Source: Hyphomicrobiales bacterium
Lineage (GTDB): Bacteria; Pseudomonadota; Alphaproteobacteria; Rhizobiales; Rhizobiaceae
Assembly (NCBI GenBank): GCA_900473045.1
Contig: UCKS01000004.1
Coordinates: forward strand, 87,617 to 151,616
Reading direction: 5' to 3'
Length of the DNA: 64,000 bases
The notes beneath the pieces are model-generated. The model saw nothing but the letters and a program-made list of their open reading frames with translations. It searched no databases and was not told the DNA's origin. The translations under genes and the position numbers were made by a program. Positions 32,348-40,480 of this stretch are shown here, in pieces (the first letter of the stretch is position 1; each line of letters opens with the position of its first letter).

Positions 32348-33750
32348 TTGCTGCCGCCACGCTGACCAACCCGGCGTTGTTCGAGTTCTGGGAGAAGGTA
32401 TTCTTCGGAGAGAACGATATCGCCGTCCTGCATGGCGGCCGGTCGAGCTCGAAGACCCGGGATACAGCTTGCCAGTTGGTCCGGCTTGTCGACCATGTCG
32501 GCGTCAAGATGCGTGTCATGTGCATCCGGCGGTTCCAGAACCGAATTCAGGAATCGGTCTATACCGAACTGAAGTGGGCGATCAGCCACCTTGGCTTGAC
32601 CGACGCCTTCGACGTCCAGAAGACGACGATCATCCACCGGCGGAGCGGCGCGGAGTTCATCTTTTACGGCATCGAGCGCAACCTTGAGGAAATCAAGGGA
32701 ACGTCCGATATCGACATTCTTTGGGTGGAAGAGGCGGAAAAGCTTACCGGCGACCAATGGGACGTGATCGCGCCGACGATCCGCAAGGAAGACAGCCTTG
32801 CGATCCTGCTCTTCAACCCGAAGATGGTCACCGACTACGTCTGGAAGAACTTCGTCATCAACACGCCGCCACACTGCGTCGTGCACCAGATCAACTACAC
32901 GTCTAACCCCTTCCTTTCGGAGAAGGCTAAACGTGACATTGCCGCAATGCAGGAGCGCGATCCCGAGACGTTTGAGCACATCTACGGCGGCGTGCCGCTG
33001 GGCGACAGCGAGCTGTCCATCTTCAAGCGCCGCTGGCTCGACGCATGTGTCGATGCCCACAAGCATCTGAAGATCGAACTGACCGGCCGGAACATCATCG
33101 GCTTCGACCCGGCCGACGACGGCGAGGACAAGAGCGCAACCGCCGACAAGATCGACGGCATCTTCACCGATGCCGAGGATTGGTCATCCGGCAAGGATGA
33201 GTTGGTGCAGAACGCCAAGCGCGTCTGGGCCAAGGCAAAGATAGCCGGCGCGACAGTGTCTTATGACACGATCGGGGTAGGGGCTTTCGTAGGGGGCTAC
33301 ATCGATGAGCAAAACGAGGTCAACGCCACTAGCGTAAAGCATTTCGCTTTTCACGCCGGTGGGTCTGTGATGGACCCCGACATGCCGAGCGACCCGCATA
33401 ACGGCAATAGTCCGCTCAACAAGAACGAATACCTCAACCTCAAGGCTCAGTCGTGGGCCAATACCGCGCGCCGGGCGATGCTGACGTTCAATGCCGTCAC
33501 GCGCGGGCAGCCGATCAAGCCAGAGCACGTTCTTTCGTTCTCGTCAGCGATCGGCAAAGAAAAGCTCGACGCTCTCTTCACCGAGCTTTGCGTCCCGTGG
33601 TGGGTCGAGACCGAGGGCAAGAAGCGTGTCGTGCCGAAGGTGAAGCTGAAAAAGGATCTGGGCGTGAAATCGCACAACCTGGCTGACGCCGTGATCGCGG
33701 CCGACAATGTGAATATTGGTTACAACTACGGTATGTTGGATGTTCTCTGA
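32311..33750 (+). CDS. terL: Terminase large subunit (PBSX type)
   Basis: 479 residues. Walker A is HGGRSSSKT (41-49), Walker B is DILWVEEAEKL near residue 135-145, and the RNase-H-like nuclease domain carries GFDPADDGEDKSA. It is the packaging motor and cuts concatemers. Followed by the portal gene with a one-base overlap. Confidence 0.93.
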   Translation: MARGAAARDEGLIAAATLTNPALFEFWEKVFFGENDIAVLHGGRSSSKTRDTACQLVRLVDHVGVKMRVMCIRRFQNRIQESVYTELKWAISHLGLTDAFDVQKTTIIHRRSGAEFIFYGIERNLEEIKGTSDIDILWVEEAEKLTGDQWDVIAPTIRKEDSLAILLFNPKMVTDYVWKNFVINTPPHCVVHQINYTSNPFLSEKAKRDIAAMQERDPETFEHIYGGVPLGDSELSIFKRRWLDACVDAHKHLKIELTGRNIIGFDPADDGEDKSATADKIDGIFTDAEDWSSGKDELVQNAKRVWAKAKIAGATVSYDTIGVGAFVGGYIDEQNEVNATSVKHFAFHAGGSVMDPDMPSDPHNGNSPLNKNEYLNLKAQSWANTARRAMLTFNAVTRGQPIKPEHVLSFSSAIGKEKLDALFTELCVPWWVETEGKKRVVPKVKLKKDLGVKSHNLADAVIAADNVNIGYNYGMLDVL

Positions 33751-35138
33751 TGATGTTTCTTGACCGCCTACAGAACTTTGTGAGCGGCTTGGGCTCTTCG
33801 AAGGACAAGAAGACCGCGACTGTCTATGGCTTCTTGCCGATCGACGTGACGCAGCTCAACGCGATGCATCGCTCCGACTGGATGGCCCGCAAGATCGTGG
33901 ACATCATCCCCGACGACATGACGCGCGAGTGGCGCGAGTGGAAGGCAGACGAAGACACCGTCGAGCTGATCGAAAAGGTCGAGCGCGCGCCGCAGATTAG
34001 CATTCAGGCCAAGGTCAACGAGGCTATGCAGTTGGCCCGGCTTCGCGGTGGTGCTGCTCTCATGCTGGGCATGAAGGACGCGCAGCCAGGCGAAGAGCTT
34101 GTCCTCGACCGGGTGAAGGAAGGCGATCTCCTTTACGTCCATGTGCTTGGCAGGGATGACGTCAGCTATACCGAAATCGACCGGGACGTGCTGTCACCTT
34201 ATTTCGGCGAACCGAAGATGTACCAAGCGAGGAGCAAGGACGGCGCTCAGGTCGAAGTCCACCCGTCGCGCGTCGTCCGGTTCATCGGAGCGCCGATCCT
34301 CGATCGATCGATTTCGGAATACGACTGCTGGGGGGATTCGATCCTGCTGGTGGTCCATGACGCGATCCAGAACGCCGCATCTTCCCAAGAGCATATCGCT
34401 TCGTTGATCCCCGAAGCGAAGACGGACGTCATTTATATCCCGAACCTGTCGCAGCACCTTGCCAGTGCGGCATCCACGTCGAAGCTGACCGAGCGTTTCG
34501 CCTACGCGAACAGCCTCAAGAGCATGTTCAACATGCTCCTGCTCGAAGGCAATGGCGGCACGGGCCCGAACGGCGCCGGTGAAAAGTGGGAACAGAAGAC
34601 CATCAATTTCGGGCAATTCCCCGAGCTGATGCGCCAGTATCTGCAAGTCGCCGCCGGCGCGGGGGATATCCCGCTTGCTCGGTTCCTACAGGACGCCCCG
34701 TCGGGGCTTGGATCAAACGGTGAGAGCGCACTTCGCAACTACTACGACAAGATCAGCGCAGACCAGCGCAACAAGCTGACCCCGAACCTCTGGCGCTTCG
34801 ACGAAGTCTGCATCCGGTCAGCAACCGGCAAGCGCGATCCGGCCATTTTCTACGAGTGGGCGCCACTTTATACCCAGAGCGAGAAGGAACGGGCCGAAAC
34901 TTTCAAAATCTACGCCGATGGCGCGCGGACAATCGTCGGCAGTGGCCTCGGGCAGGAGATCATCACCCGCGAGGCCATCTCGAAGTCGTTGACCAACCGC
35001 ATTGTTGAGGACGGCATCCTGCCAGGTCTGGCGGAAGCGATTGCCGAATATGGCTCGATCGAGCAGCAAGAACCCTCGGAAGAGGAACTTGCAGCAATTA
35101 CTGTTCAATCACGACCTTCAAACGTGGACGCTGGGTAA
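33750..35138 (+). CDS. Portal protein (DUF1073 type)
   Basis: 462 residues. The DUF1073 pattern is visible: MARKIVDIIPDDMTREWREW near the N-terminus, LARLRGGAALMLGM, and ARFLQDAPSGLGSNGESALR in the second half. It forms the DNA entry ring. Its last 11 codons overlap the reverse-strand AbiC-like gene, so the C-terminus may have been altered by that insertion. Confidence 0.88.
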   Translation: MMFLDRLQNFVSGLGSSKDKKTATVYGFLPIDVTQLNAMHRSDWMARKIVDIIPDDMTREWREWKADEDTVELIEKVERAPQISIQAKVNEAMQLARLRGGAALMLGMKDAQPGEELVLDRVKEGDLLYVHVLGRDDVSYTEIDRDVLSPYFGEPKMYQARSKDGAQVEVHPSRVVRFIGAPILDRSISEYDCWGDSILLVVHDAIQNAASSQEHIASLIPEAKTDVIYIPNLSQHLASAASTSKLTERFAYANSLKSMFNMLLLEGNGGTGPNGAGEKWEQKTINFGQFPELMRQYLQVAAGAGDIPLARFLQDAPSGLGSNGESALRNYYDKISADQRNKLTPNLWRFDEVCIRSATGKRDPAIFYEWAPLYTQSEKERAETFKIYADGARTIVGSGLGQEIITREAISKSLTNRIVEDGILPGLAEAIAEYGSIEQQEPSEEELAAITVQSRPSNVDAG

Positions 35139-35953
35139 TGCAACATTAGCCTCTTCCTTCCAAACTCATCAGGCAAATACTTTGCAAGACGAAATTCGAC
35201 TATCAAACCTTTGAATCTGCCAGAAATCGCTGCTAGCCCATTATAACAGCAAAGCGCAACCTCGTGGCTCGTAAGTTGGCTCCGCACGACATTGCCGTAA
35301 CGGTACTTTTGGGCCTGAGTAAGAATCGTGTCTTCCTCAATACGTAGTAGAAGAGTGTATAGAAGTCGATAGTATGGCGCAAAAGTACTCTCATATCGAG
35401 AGTGGATATGTTTCAAATAGAGCTCAGCAAGAACCTCTGAGTTTATCTCAATCCTAGCCTGATCTAGAGCTCCGATCCAGTGGCGTAATTCCATGTTCGC
35501 TCGCTTGAAGGACTCTGTTCCTTCAACTCTGTTGGTAGAGCTGGAACTACGCTCTCTAGGGTCACCAATATAGCTATGGCTATATCGAAATTCGACGTCA
35601 TTCCGCGCCTCGCGTAGTAACCGCAGTAGCTCGTAAAATGTTCGTTCGAAACGTTGGAGGTGTTGGTCGGTCTCGTTTGCTGTGATTTGACGTTGTTGCC
35701 GCGCGAGATCTTCCCGTTGTTGTGCCAGCTGTCTGGAAACGTCGTCTCGCTGCTGCTTTAGGGTAAAAAGAACCGCTATAAAAGCAAGTGCCGAAAACAG
35801 AGCGTTGAGCGCTCCGAACGAGTCTCCCCATTGGCCGACAGTCTCGGGCTTCCACGGTATTATCATGCGCTTAGCCAGCAGCGGATGAACCGCCCAAATT
35901 ACCCATAAGCAGAAGGCAGCGACACCAGCTCGCTTCACAAACTTATCTTTCAT
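35105..35953 (-). CDS. Putative phage abortive-infection protein (putAbiC-like)
   Basis: 282 residues. Two N-terminal hydrophobic segments (about 8-28 and 47-64) are followed by a coiled coil (QQREDLARQQRQ). The soluble domain carries FERTFYELLRLL, then HSRYESTFAPYYRLLYTLL and RYGNVVRSQLTSHEVALCC. This is the plan of the putative AbiC family (PF16872-like) linked to phage exclusion. It is wedged, in reverse, between portal and protease genes and its DNA is visibly richer in A+T than its neighbours, both signs of later insertion. A lysogen-expressed defence gene is the best reading. Confidence 0.75.
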   Translation of the reverse strand: MKDKFVKRAGVAAFCLWVIWAVHPLLAKRMIIPWKPETVGQWGDSFGALNALFSALAFIAVLFTLKQQRDDVSRQLAQQREDLARQQRQITANETDQHLQRFERTFYELLRLLREARNDVEFRYSHSYIGDPRERSSSSTNRVEGTESFKRANMELRHWIGALDQARIEINSEVLAELYLKHIHSRYESTFAPYYRLLYTLLLRIEEDTILTQAQKYRYGNVVRSQLTSHEVALCCYNGLAAISGRFKGLIVEFRLAKYLPDEFGRKRLMLHYPASTFEGRD

Positions 35954-35988
35954 GCCCGAATCCCCTTACCCCTCAGGACAGGCATACC

Positions 35989-37137
35989 ATGAACTTCACC
36001 GACACTGTAACCGTCGCGGGAACGCGCCGGACCGAAGACGGCTATCTGATTGCCGAAGCAAAGGCGGTTCGCACGGGCATCCAGCTTTATTTGGGCGACG
36101 AGGTGGGCAAGCCAGATCTCAGGATCGTGCGCGTCCATCGCCCTGCCGAAGAAGTGTTTTCCGACAAGAGCTTGCAGTCGTTTACTCATGCGCCGGTTAC
36201 GGTCAATCACCCGGACGAGGCGGTCAACGCTGGCAACTGGAAAGACCTGGCCGTTGGCGAGGTCAGCACGGCCGCGAAGAAGGATGGCGACTGGGTTTGG
36301 CTGCCGCTGATCCTCAAGGACAAGGACGCCATCGCATCAGTAGAGAGCGGCAAGCGCGAGCTGTCGGCCGGCTACGAATGCCAGCTCGATTGGACGCCCG
36401 GCACGTCCCCCGATGGCCAGCAGTTCGATGCCGTCCAGCGCAACATCAAGATCAACCATCTCGCGATCGTGGATAGCGCGCGGGCCGGTTCTCAAGCTCG
36501 CATCGGTGACGGTGCGGGAAACTGGGGTGTTTCCCCTGTCACCAGTGATCAGAAACCGAAGGAAAAGATCATGACCCTGAAGACGGTTACCGTCGATGGC
36601 ATCCCGGTTGAAGTAACCGACCAGGGTGCGATCGTCATCACCACGCTGCAGACTCGGCTTGCCGATGCTGTCGCAAAGATCACCGCCACCGAAACGGCAC
36701 ACCAGACGGTGATTGCCGCCAAGGATGCCGACCTGGCCAAGAAGGACGCCGAAATCGACGCCTTGAAGGGCAAGGTTCTCTCCGACGCCGATCTCGACAA
36801 GAAGGTGCAGGCTCGCGCCGATCTGATCGCGGTCGCCAAGACCATCGCCAAGGACGTCAAGACCGAAGGCCTCACGGACGCCGGCATTCGCAAGGCTGTC
36901 GTGGTTGCCAAGATTGGTGATGCCGCCATTGCCGGAAAGGCCGACGCCTATATCGACGCCCGCTTTGACCTGCTGGTCGAAGATGCCGCCAAGGGCGCCG
37001 CGGATCCATTCGCCACCGTCGTCAAGGGCGGCCTCAAGGCGCAGGACGGCAATCCCGCTGATTCCGACGCCGCCTACCGACAGATGCTGGCGCGCGACGC
37101 CAACGCCTGGATGGGCAATCAGAAGGAGAACGCATAA
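35989..37137 (+). CDS. DUF2213 prohead protease with C-terminal scaffold region
   Basis: 382 residues. The DUF2213 protease is in residues 1-180 (VTVNHPDEAVNAGNW, ELSAGYECQLDWTPG, INHLAIVDSARAGSQARI). After residue 190 comes an Ala/Lys-rich coiled-coil scaffold. An internal ATG at 36571 lies behind GAAGGAAAA, so a separate scaffold protein of 188 residues is likely, as in lambda C/Nu3. Confidence 0.85.
   Translation: MNFTDTVTVAGTRRTEDGYLIAEAKAVRTGIQLYLGDEVGKPDLRIVRVHRPAEEVFSDKSLQSFTHAPVTVNHPDEAVNAGNWKDLAVGEVSTAAKKDGDWVWLPLILKDKDAIASVESGKRELSAGYECQLDWTPGTSPDGQQFDAVQRNIKINHLAIVDSARAGSQARIGDGAGNWGVSPVTSDQKPKEKIMTLKTVTVDGIPVEVTDQGAIVITTLQTRLADAVAKITATETAHQTVIAAKDADLAKKDAEIDALKGKVLSDADLDKKVQARADLIAVAKTIAKDVKTEGLTDAGIRKAVVVAKIGDAAIAGKADAYIDARFDLLVEDAAKGAADPFATVVKGGLKAQDGNPADSDAAYRQMLARDANAWMGNQKENA
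36571..37137 (+). CDS. Nested scaffold protein (internal start)
   Basis: Reads in the same frame as the protease from an internal ATG with its own ribosome binding site. It encodes the coiled-coil scaffold and ends at the same stop. Inferred from sequence layout; not proven. Confidence 0.5.
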   Translation: MTLKTVTVDGIPVEVTDQGAIVITTLQTRLADAVAKITATETAHQTVIAAKDADLAKKDAEIDALKGKVLSDADLDKKVQARADLIAVAKTIAKDVKTEGLTDAGIRKAVVVAKIGDAAIAGKADAYIDARFDLLVEDAAKGAADPFATVVKGGLKAQDGNPADSDAAYRQMLARDANAWMGNQKENA

Positions 37138-37601
37138 TGGCTTTCCCGACCGTATCCTATTCGCGCGACACGCCGGCCGGCTATCCCGGCATGATCGCCA
37201 CCACTGAGCCTGGCTGGAACATCTCCGCCATCGTCGAGGCAGGCTCGGGTGATATCCCGTTCGGCCGCGGTGTGATCTTCGGCACCATCGAGGATACAGT
37301 GAAGCTGCCAACGGCGCTGGGCAAGTTTGCTGGTGTCGCCATCGCCGACCGTACCGTTCCTGCCGCCAATGGTGAGGTGTTCAAGCCTTACGACCAGCTC
37401 AGCGTTCGCAAGAACGGCTCCATCTGGGTCACCGCGCTCGTCGCGGTCGCGCAGGGCGATCCGGTCTACATGACGCCGACGGGCACGTTCACGAACGTAG
37501 CGAACTCGGCCGCCAACCAACTCATCGAAAATGCCGAATGGGCAAGCGTCACGAGCGGTACCAACCAGCTCGCGCGTCTCCGCCTTGGCGTCACCAAGTA
37601 A
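37137..37601 (+). CDS. Capsid cement/decoration protein (Gp24-like)
   Basis: 154 residues, beta-rich, with FGRGVIFG and FKPYDQLSVRKNGSIWV segments as in structural cement proteins placed just before the major capsid gene. Its start overlaps the protease stop by one base (TAATG). Confidence 0.75.
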   Translation: MAFPTVSYSRDTPAGYPGMIATTEPGWNISAIVEAGSGDIPFGRGVIFGTIEDTVKLPTALGKFAGVAIADRTVPAANGEVFKPYDQLSVRKNGSIWVTALVAVAQGDPVYMTPTGTFTNVANSAANQLIENAEWASVTSGTNQLARLRLGVTK

Positions 37602-37612
37602 GGAGAACGAGC

Positions 37613-38551
37613 ATGTTCACCACTGACGCGCCTTCACTGGCGCTGAACTTCCTGCGCACGGCTCAGAATTACATCGAGCCCGTGATTTACAAGCGCGAGT
37701 ATCCGGATTTCCAGTACCGGGAACTCGTACCGGTCGATAACTCGGCGCCCGAATGGACGACCGCGATCGATTTCTTCTCCATGGGCGATGACGTCGGCGA
37801 GGCCAGCGAGTTTTCGGCGGATGGCGATGACATCCCGTTCGTCGACTTCAAGCTCGACAACGGCAACAGCCGCGTCTTCATGGCTGGTATCGGCTATCGC
37901 TATAACCTGCAGGAGTTGGGCCACGCTCAGGCTTACGGCATCACGCTAACGAATGACCGTGCCGACGCTGCCAAGCGCAAGTACGAGCAGTTCGTCGACG
38001 GCGTGGCCTTCCTCGGCCGCTCGAAGCTCGGCATGACCGGTCTGTTGAATACGGTATCGGTCACCGCGCTCACCGCCGCGAACGGCGCCGGCGGCACAGC
38101 AACCTGGACCACGAAAACGGCAGATGAAATCCTGAAGGACGTCAACGACGTTCTCAGCGTCATCTTCACCGCCTCGAACGGCATCGAGCAGGCTGACACG
38201 ATCCTTCTTGATCAGGACCGTTACGCGCTCATCGCGACCAAGCGCCTCGACGCTACCATGACCACGACCATTCTGGAGCACATCCAGCGTGCGAACATCT
38301 ACACGATCCGGACCGGCCGCCCGCTTACGATCCGCGCGGTTTTCGGTCTGGAAAATCTCGGCGCCGGCGCCACCCACCGCATGGTCGCTTATCGCCGCAC
38401 GCCGGATGTCGTGAAGATGCACATTCCCATGCCGCATCGCTTCTTGCAGGCTGAGCGCCGCCTGTTGAAGTTCGAGGTGCCTGGCATCTTCCGTCTTGGC
38501 GGCGTCGAAATCCGCCGCCCGGGCGCTGTTCGTTATCTGGATGGGATCTGA
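37613..38551 (+). CDS. Major capsid protein (DUF2184 type)
   Basis: 312 residues, start after AAGGAGAACGAGC. The order RTAQNYIEPVIYKREYPDFQ, then MAGIGYRYNLQELGHAQA, then RKYEQFVDGVAFLG is typical of DUF2184 capsid proteins, an HK97-fold group. It builds the head shell with the cement protein. Confidence 0.85.
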   Translation: MFTTDAPSLALNFLRTAQNYIEPVIYKREYPDFQYRELVPVDNSAPEWTTAIDFFSMGDDVGEASEFSADGDDIPFVDFKLDNGNSRVFMAGIGYRYNLQELGHAQAYGITLTNDRADAAKRKYEQFVDGVAFLGRSKLGMTGLLNTVSVTALTAANGAGGTATWTTKTADEILKDVNDVLSVIFTASNGIEQADTILLDQDRYALIATKRLDATMTTTILEHIQRANIYTIRTGRPLTIRAVFGLENLGAGATHRMVAYRRTPDVVKMHIPMPHRFLQAERRLLKFEVPGIFRLGGVEIRRPGAVRYLDGI

Positions 38552-38553
38552 TC

Positions 38554-38850
38554 ATGGTCAAACTCGAAAACACCCGGCCGGGCGGCTTTGGCATTCCCGG
38601 CGGCCCGGTCATCGCCGGCAAGTCCTCGCTCGAGGTTGAACAGGCCGATTGGGATACCGTCAAGGATCATCCCGTCGTCGTCGCTTGGATCAAAGCCGAG
38701 CATCTCATCGTCACCGGCGAAGATGATGATGACCCGAAGCTCTCGGAACGCGACGATCTCAAGAAGCAGGCGGCCGAACTCGGGCTGGAATATCCGAGGA
38801 ACATCAGCACCGAGAAGCTGAAAGAGCTGATCGACGCGAAGCTGGCGTAG
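38554..38850 (+). CDS. Head accessory protein with LEM/HeH-like C-terminus
   Basis: 98 residues. The last 33 residues (LKKQAAELGLEYPRNIS then LKELIDAKL) resemble a helix-extended-helix domain. Position after the capsid gene suggests a head completion or accessory role. Confidence 0.6.
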   Translation: MVKLENTRPGGFGIPGGPVIAGKSSLEVEQADWDTVKDHPVVVAWIKAEHLIVTGEDDDDPKLSERDDLKKQAAELGLEYPRNISTEKLKELIDAKLA

Positions 38851-38860
38851 CCTAAAAGAA

Positions 38861-38895
38861 GAGGGCTCGCTTGATAGGGAAGGTGGCGAGCCCTC
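38861..38895 (+). terminator. Hairpin after the capsid gene block
   Basis: GAGGGCTCGC and GCGAGCCCTC form a 10-bp perfect stem around a 15-base loop. There is no T-run, so it may be a processing or attenuation structure and not a full terminator. It lies in a 150-bp gene gap (38851-39000). Confidence 0.5.
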
Positions 38896-39000
38896 AGTTC
38901 CCGGCAGTACTCGAAACACAGCTGCCGGTTGCTCCATGCCCGACAACTCTGCCAGTCAATGGTTTACAATTACCTAATATACGAAACTAGGAAATGAGAC

Positions 39001-39495
39001 ATGGCTGGATACGGCACGAACGAGGACTTCACTGCCTATGCAACTGCCGCCGGCTATGTCATCCCCGAGGGCACGACCGATGTCCAGAAAGACGCAGCCC
39101 GTCAACGCGGCTCTCTGGTGATCGATCGTTACGAGCGGTTCTTCTCAGGCACGCGCACCGGCGGTTACAAGCAGGAACGCGCATGGGGCAGGACAGGGGC
39201 GTCCACCTACTGTCGCGAGGCGATCCCGACCGGTGAAATCCCGGTGGCGATCGTCAATGCCAGCTATGAGGCCGCATTCCTCGAATTGACCAACCCCGGC
39301 AGCCTGTCGCCGGTGGTCACAGGATCGGCGACAGTGAAGCGCGAAAAGATCGGGCAGCTTGAGGTCGAATATGCGGCCTCCTCGTCTACCTCGATCGCCG
39401 ATCTGGTCGCCATGGCAACGCCAGTCGTGACAACCATCGAGGGGCTGCTCTGGCCGTTCCTAGTTCCGATACTGCCGGGGATTCTGGTCGTTTAA
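39001..39495 (+). CDS. Head-tail connector (DnaT-like phage protein family)
   Basis: 164 residues. FTAYATAAGYVIPEGTTD at the start and AIVNASYEAAFLELTNPG in the middle match the connector proteins that follow capsid genes in such phages. Its 3' end overlaps a reverse-strand small gene by 36 bases. Confidence 0.7.
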   Translation: MAGYGTNEDFTAYATAAGYVIPEGTTDVQKDAARQRGSLVIDRYERFFSGTRTGGYKQERAWGRTGASTYCREAIPTGEIPVAIVNASYEAAFLELTNPGSLSPVVTGSATVKREKIGQLEVEYAASSSTSIADLVAMATPVVTTIEGLLWPFLVPILPGILVV

Positions 39496-39690
39496 CTCGA
39501 AGGTCGAGGCGAGGCGAATAACGTACTCTTCGGCAGCATCCGCAAGCGCCACAGCAATCTCCGCCTGTGACAGCCCTTCACTCTGCAGCCGCTCTATGAG
39601 GTCAAGCATTCCGGCTTCAACCCTAAAGCGGCTCTCAGTTGGAGGGTCCAGATCTTCAAGGTTGAAGGTCGTGCCGGCCATGTCATTCAT
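39460..39690 (-). CDS. Small reverse-strand protein in the head region
   Basis: 76 residues, acidic, helical (GMLDLIERLQSEGLSQAEIA then LADAAEEYVIRLAST). The regular pattern looks coding. The start is uncertain (39690 or the ATG at 39681). It opposes the late operon and is probably an inserted accessory gene. Confidence 0.5.
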   Translation of the reverse strand: MNDMAGTTFNLEDLDPPTESRFRVEAGMLDLIERLQSEGLSQAEIAVALADAAEEYVIRLASTFELNDQNPRQYRN

Positions 39691-39769
39691 CCCCGCTGAT
39701 GAACGAAGGATCGCACAGAAACGGGACGGCGCAAGCGAGACCTTAATTAACTATTAACGGAAACATTTC

Positions 39770-40135
39770 ATGGCCAACCCGCTCTATGCCCGCATGCAAG
39801 CGACTGCACAGCGGCTTATCGCCAAATACGGCCAAGCTGGCACCGTGACACGCATTGCCCCGCCAGACCCGGTGAACGGCGGCGATCCGGTGGAAAGTGC
39901 GTATCCGGCCACACTGGTGCCGATGGCATACGATGCCCGGAACATTGACGGGACCGTGATCAAGACCGGCGACGTCCAGATCTACATTTCAGCCTACGGG
40001 CTGGCGATCACGCCCCAGGTTGACGACATCGCGACGGTTGGCGGCATGGGTTATCGGATCGTGAAAATCGACCCCTATAACTTTGACGGGGCAACGAACG
40101 TAGTTTTCGTCTGCCAAGGAAGGATTGCAGGGTAG
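39770..40135 (+). CDS. Head-tail joining protein
   Basis: 121 residues, beta-rich (VQIYISAYGLAITPQVDDIA then YRIVKIDPYNFDG), matching the layout of phage head-closure proteins. Position between connector and tail completion genes agrees. Confidence 0.65.
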   Translation: MANPLYARMQATAQRLIAKYGQAGTVTRIAPPDPVNGGDPVESAYPATLVPMAYDARNIDGTVIKTGDVQIYISAYGLAITPQVDDIATVGGMGYRIVKIDPYNFDGATNVVFVCQGRIAG

Positions 40136-40153
40136 GGGCCAACGGCATATCCT
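40125..40153 (+). promoter_or_regulatory. Candidate promoter of an inserted accessory gene
   Basis: TTGCAG (40125-40130), 17 bases, TATCCT (40148-40153). It stands at the end of the joining-protein gene and drives into the small gene at 40173, which is closed by a terminator at 40436. Confidence 0.5.
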
Positions 40154-40172
40154 GTAGGCAATGGAGAGCGAC

Positions 40173-40406
40173 ATGAACAACGACCTTTGCCTCGTCCCCG
40201 GTGCCATCGATCAATACATACCTCGGGCAACGTTTGAACTTCTATATCCTGGGGAAACTCCGGCCGCGACGATGCCAGCGAAAACTTCCGAGTATCGGCC
40301 TGTCACTGGATCCTCTGTGGAAGGGGAACGCATCGATGAGAAATCGGATGCGGACGCGAGGGAACGGCGCGCTGTCGTTGATCGATGGTTCAAGACCGAT
40401 TTCTGA
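40173..40406 (+). CDS. Small accessory (moron-like) protein
   Basis: 77 residues, acidic, no family recognised; ends in a helical RERRAVVDRWFKTDF. GGAGAG precedes the ATG; an upstream ATG at 40161 is possible. With its own promoter and terminator it fits the definition of a moron, a gene expressed from the repressed prophage. Confidence 0.6.
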   Translation: MNNDLCLVPGAIDQYIPRATFELLYPGETPAATMPAKTSEYRPVTGSSVEGERIDEKSDADARERRAVVDRWFKTDF

Positions 40407-40435
40407 CGGCACTACCGCAAATACGCTGACATTTC

Positions 40436-40459
40436 AGGCTCGCTTCGGCGGGCCTTTTT
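40436..40459 (+). terminator. Intrinsic terminator with TTCG loop inside the late operon
   Basis: AGGCTCGC-TTCG-GCGGGCCT forms an 8-bp stem (one G-T pair) on a stable tetraloop, followed by TTTTT. It stands 20 bases before the minor head gene, so late transcription must read through it. Confidence 0.8.
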
Positions 40460-40480
40460 CACATCATAATGCGAGGACGC

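Noticed and set aside
36337..37311. 324-codon minus-strand frame opposite protease/scaffold
   Set aside because: Arises from the repetitive Ala/Lys coding of the scaffold; no motif.
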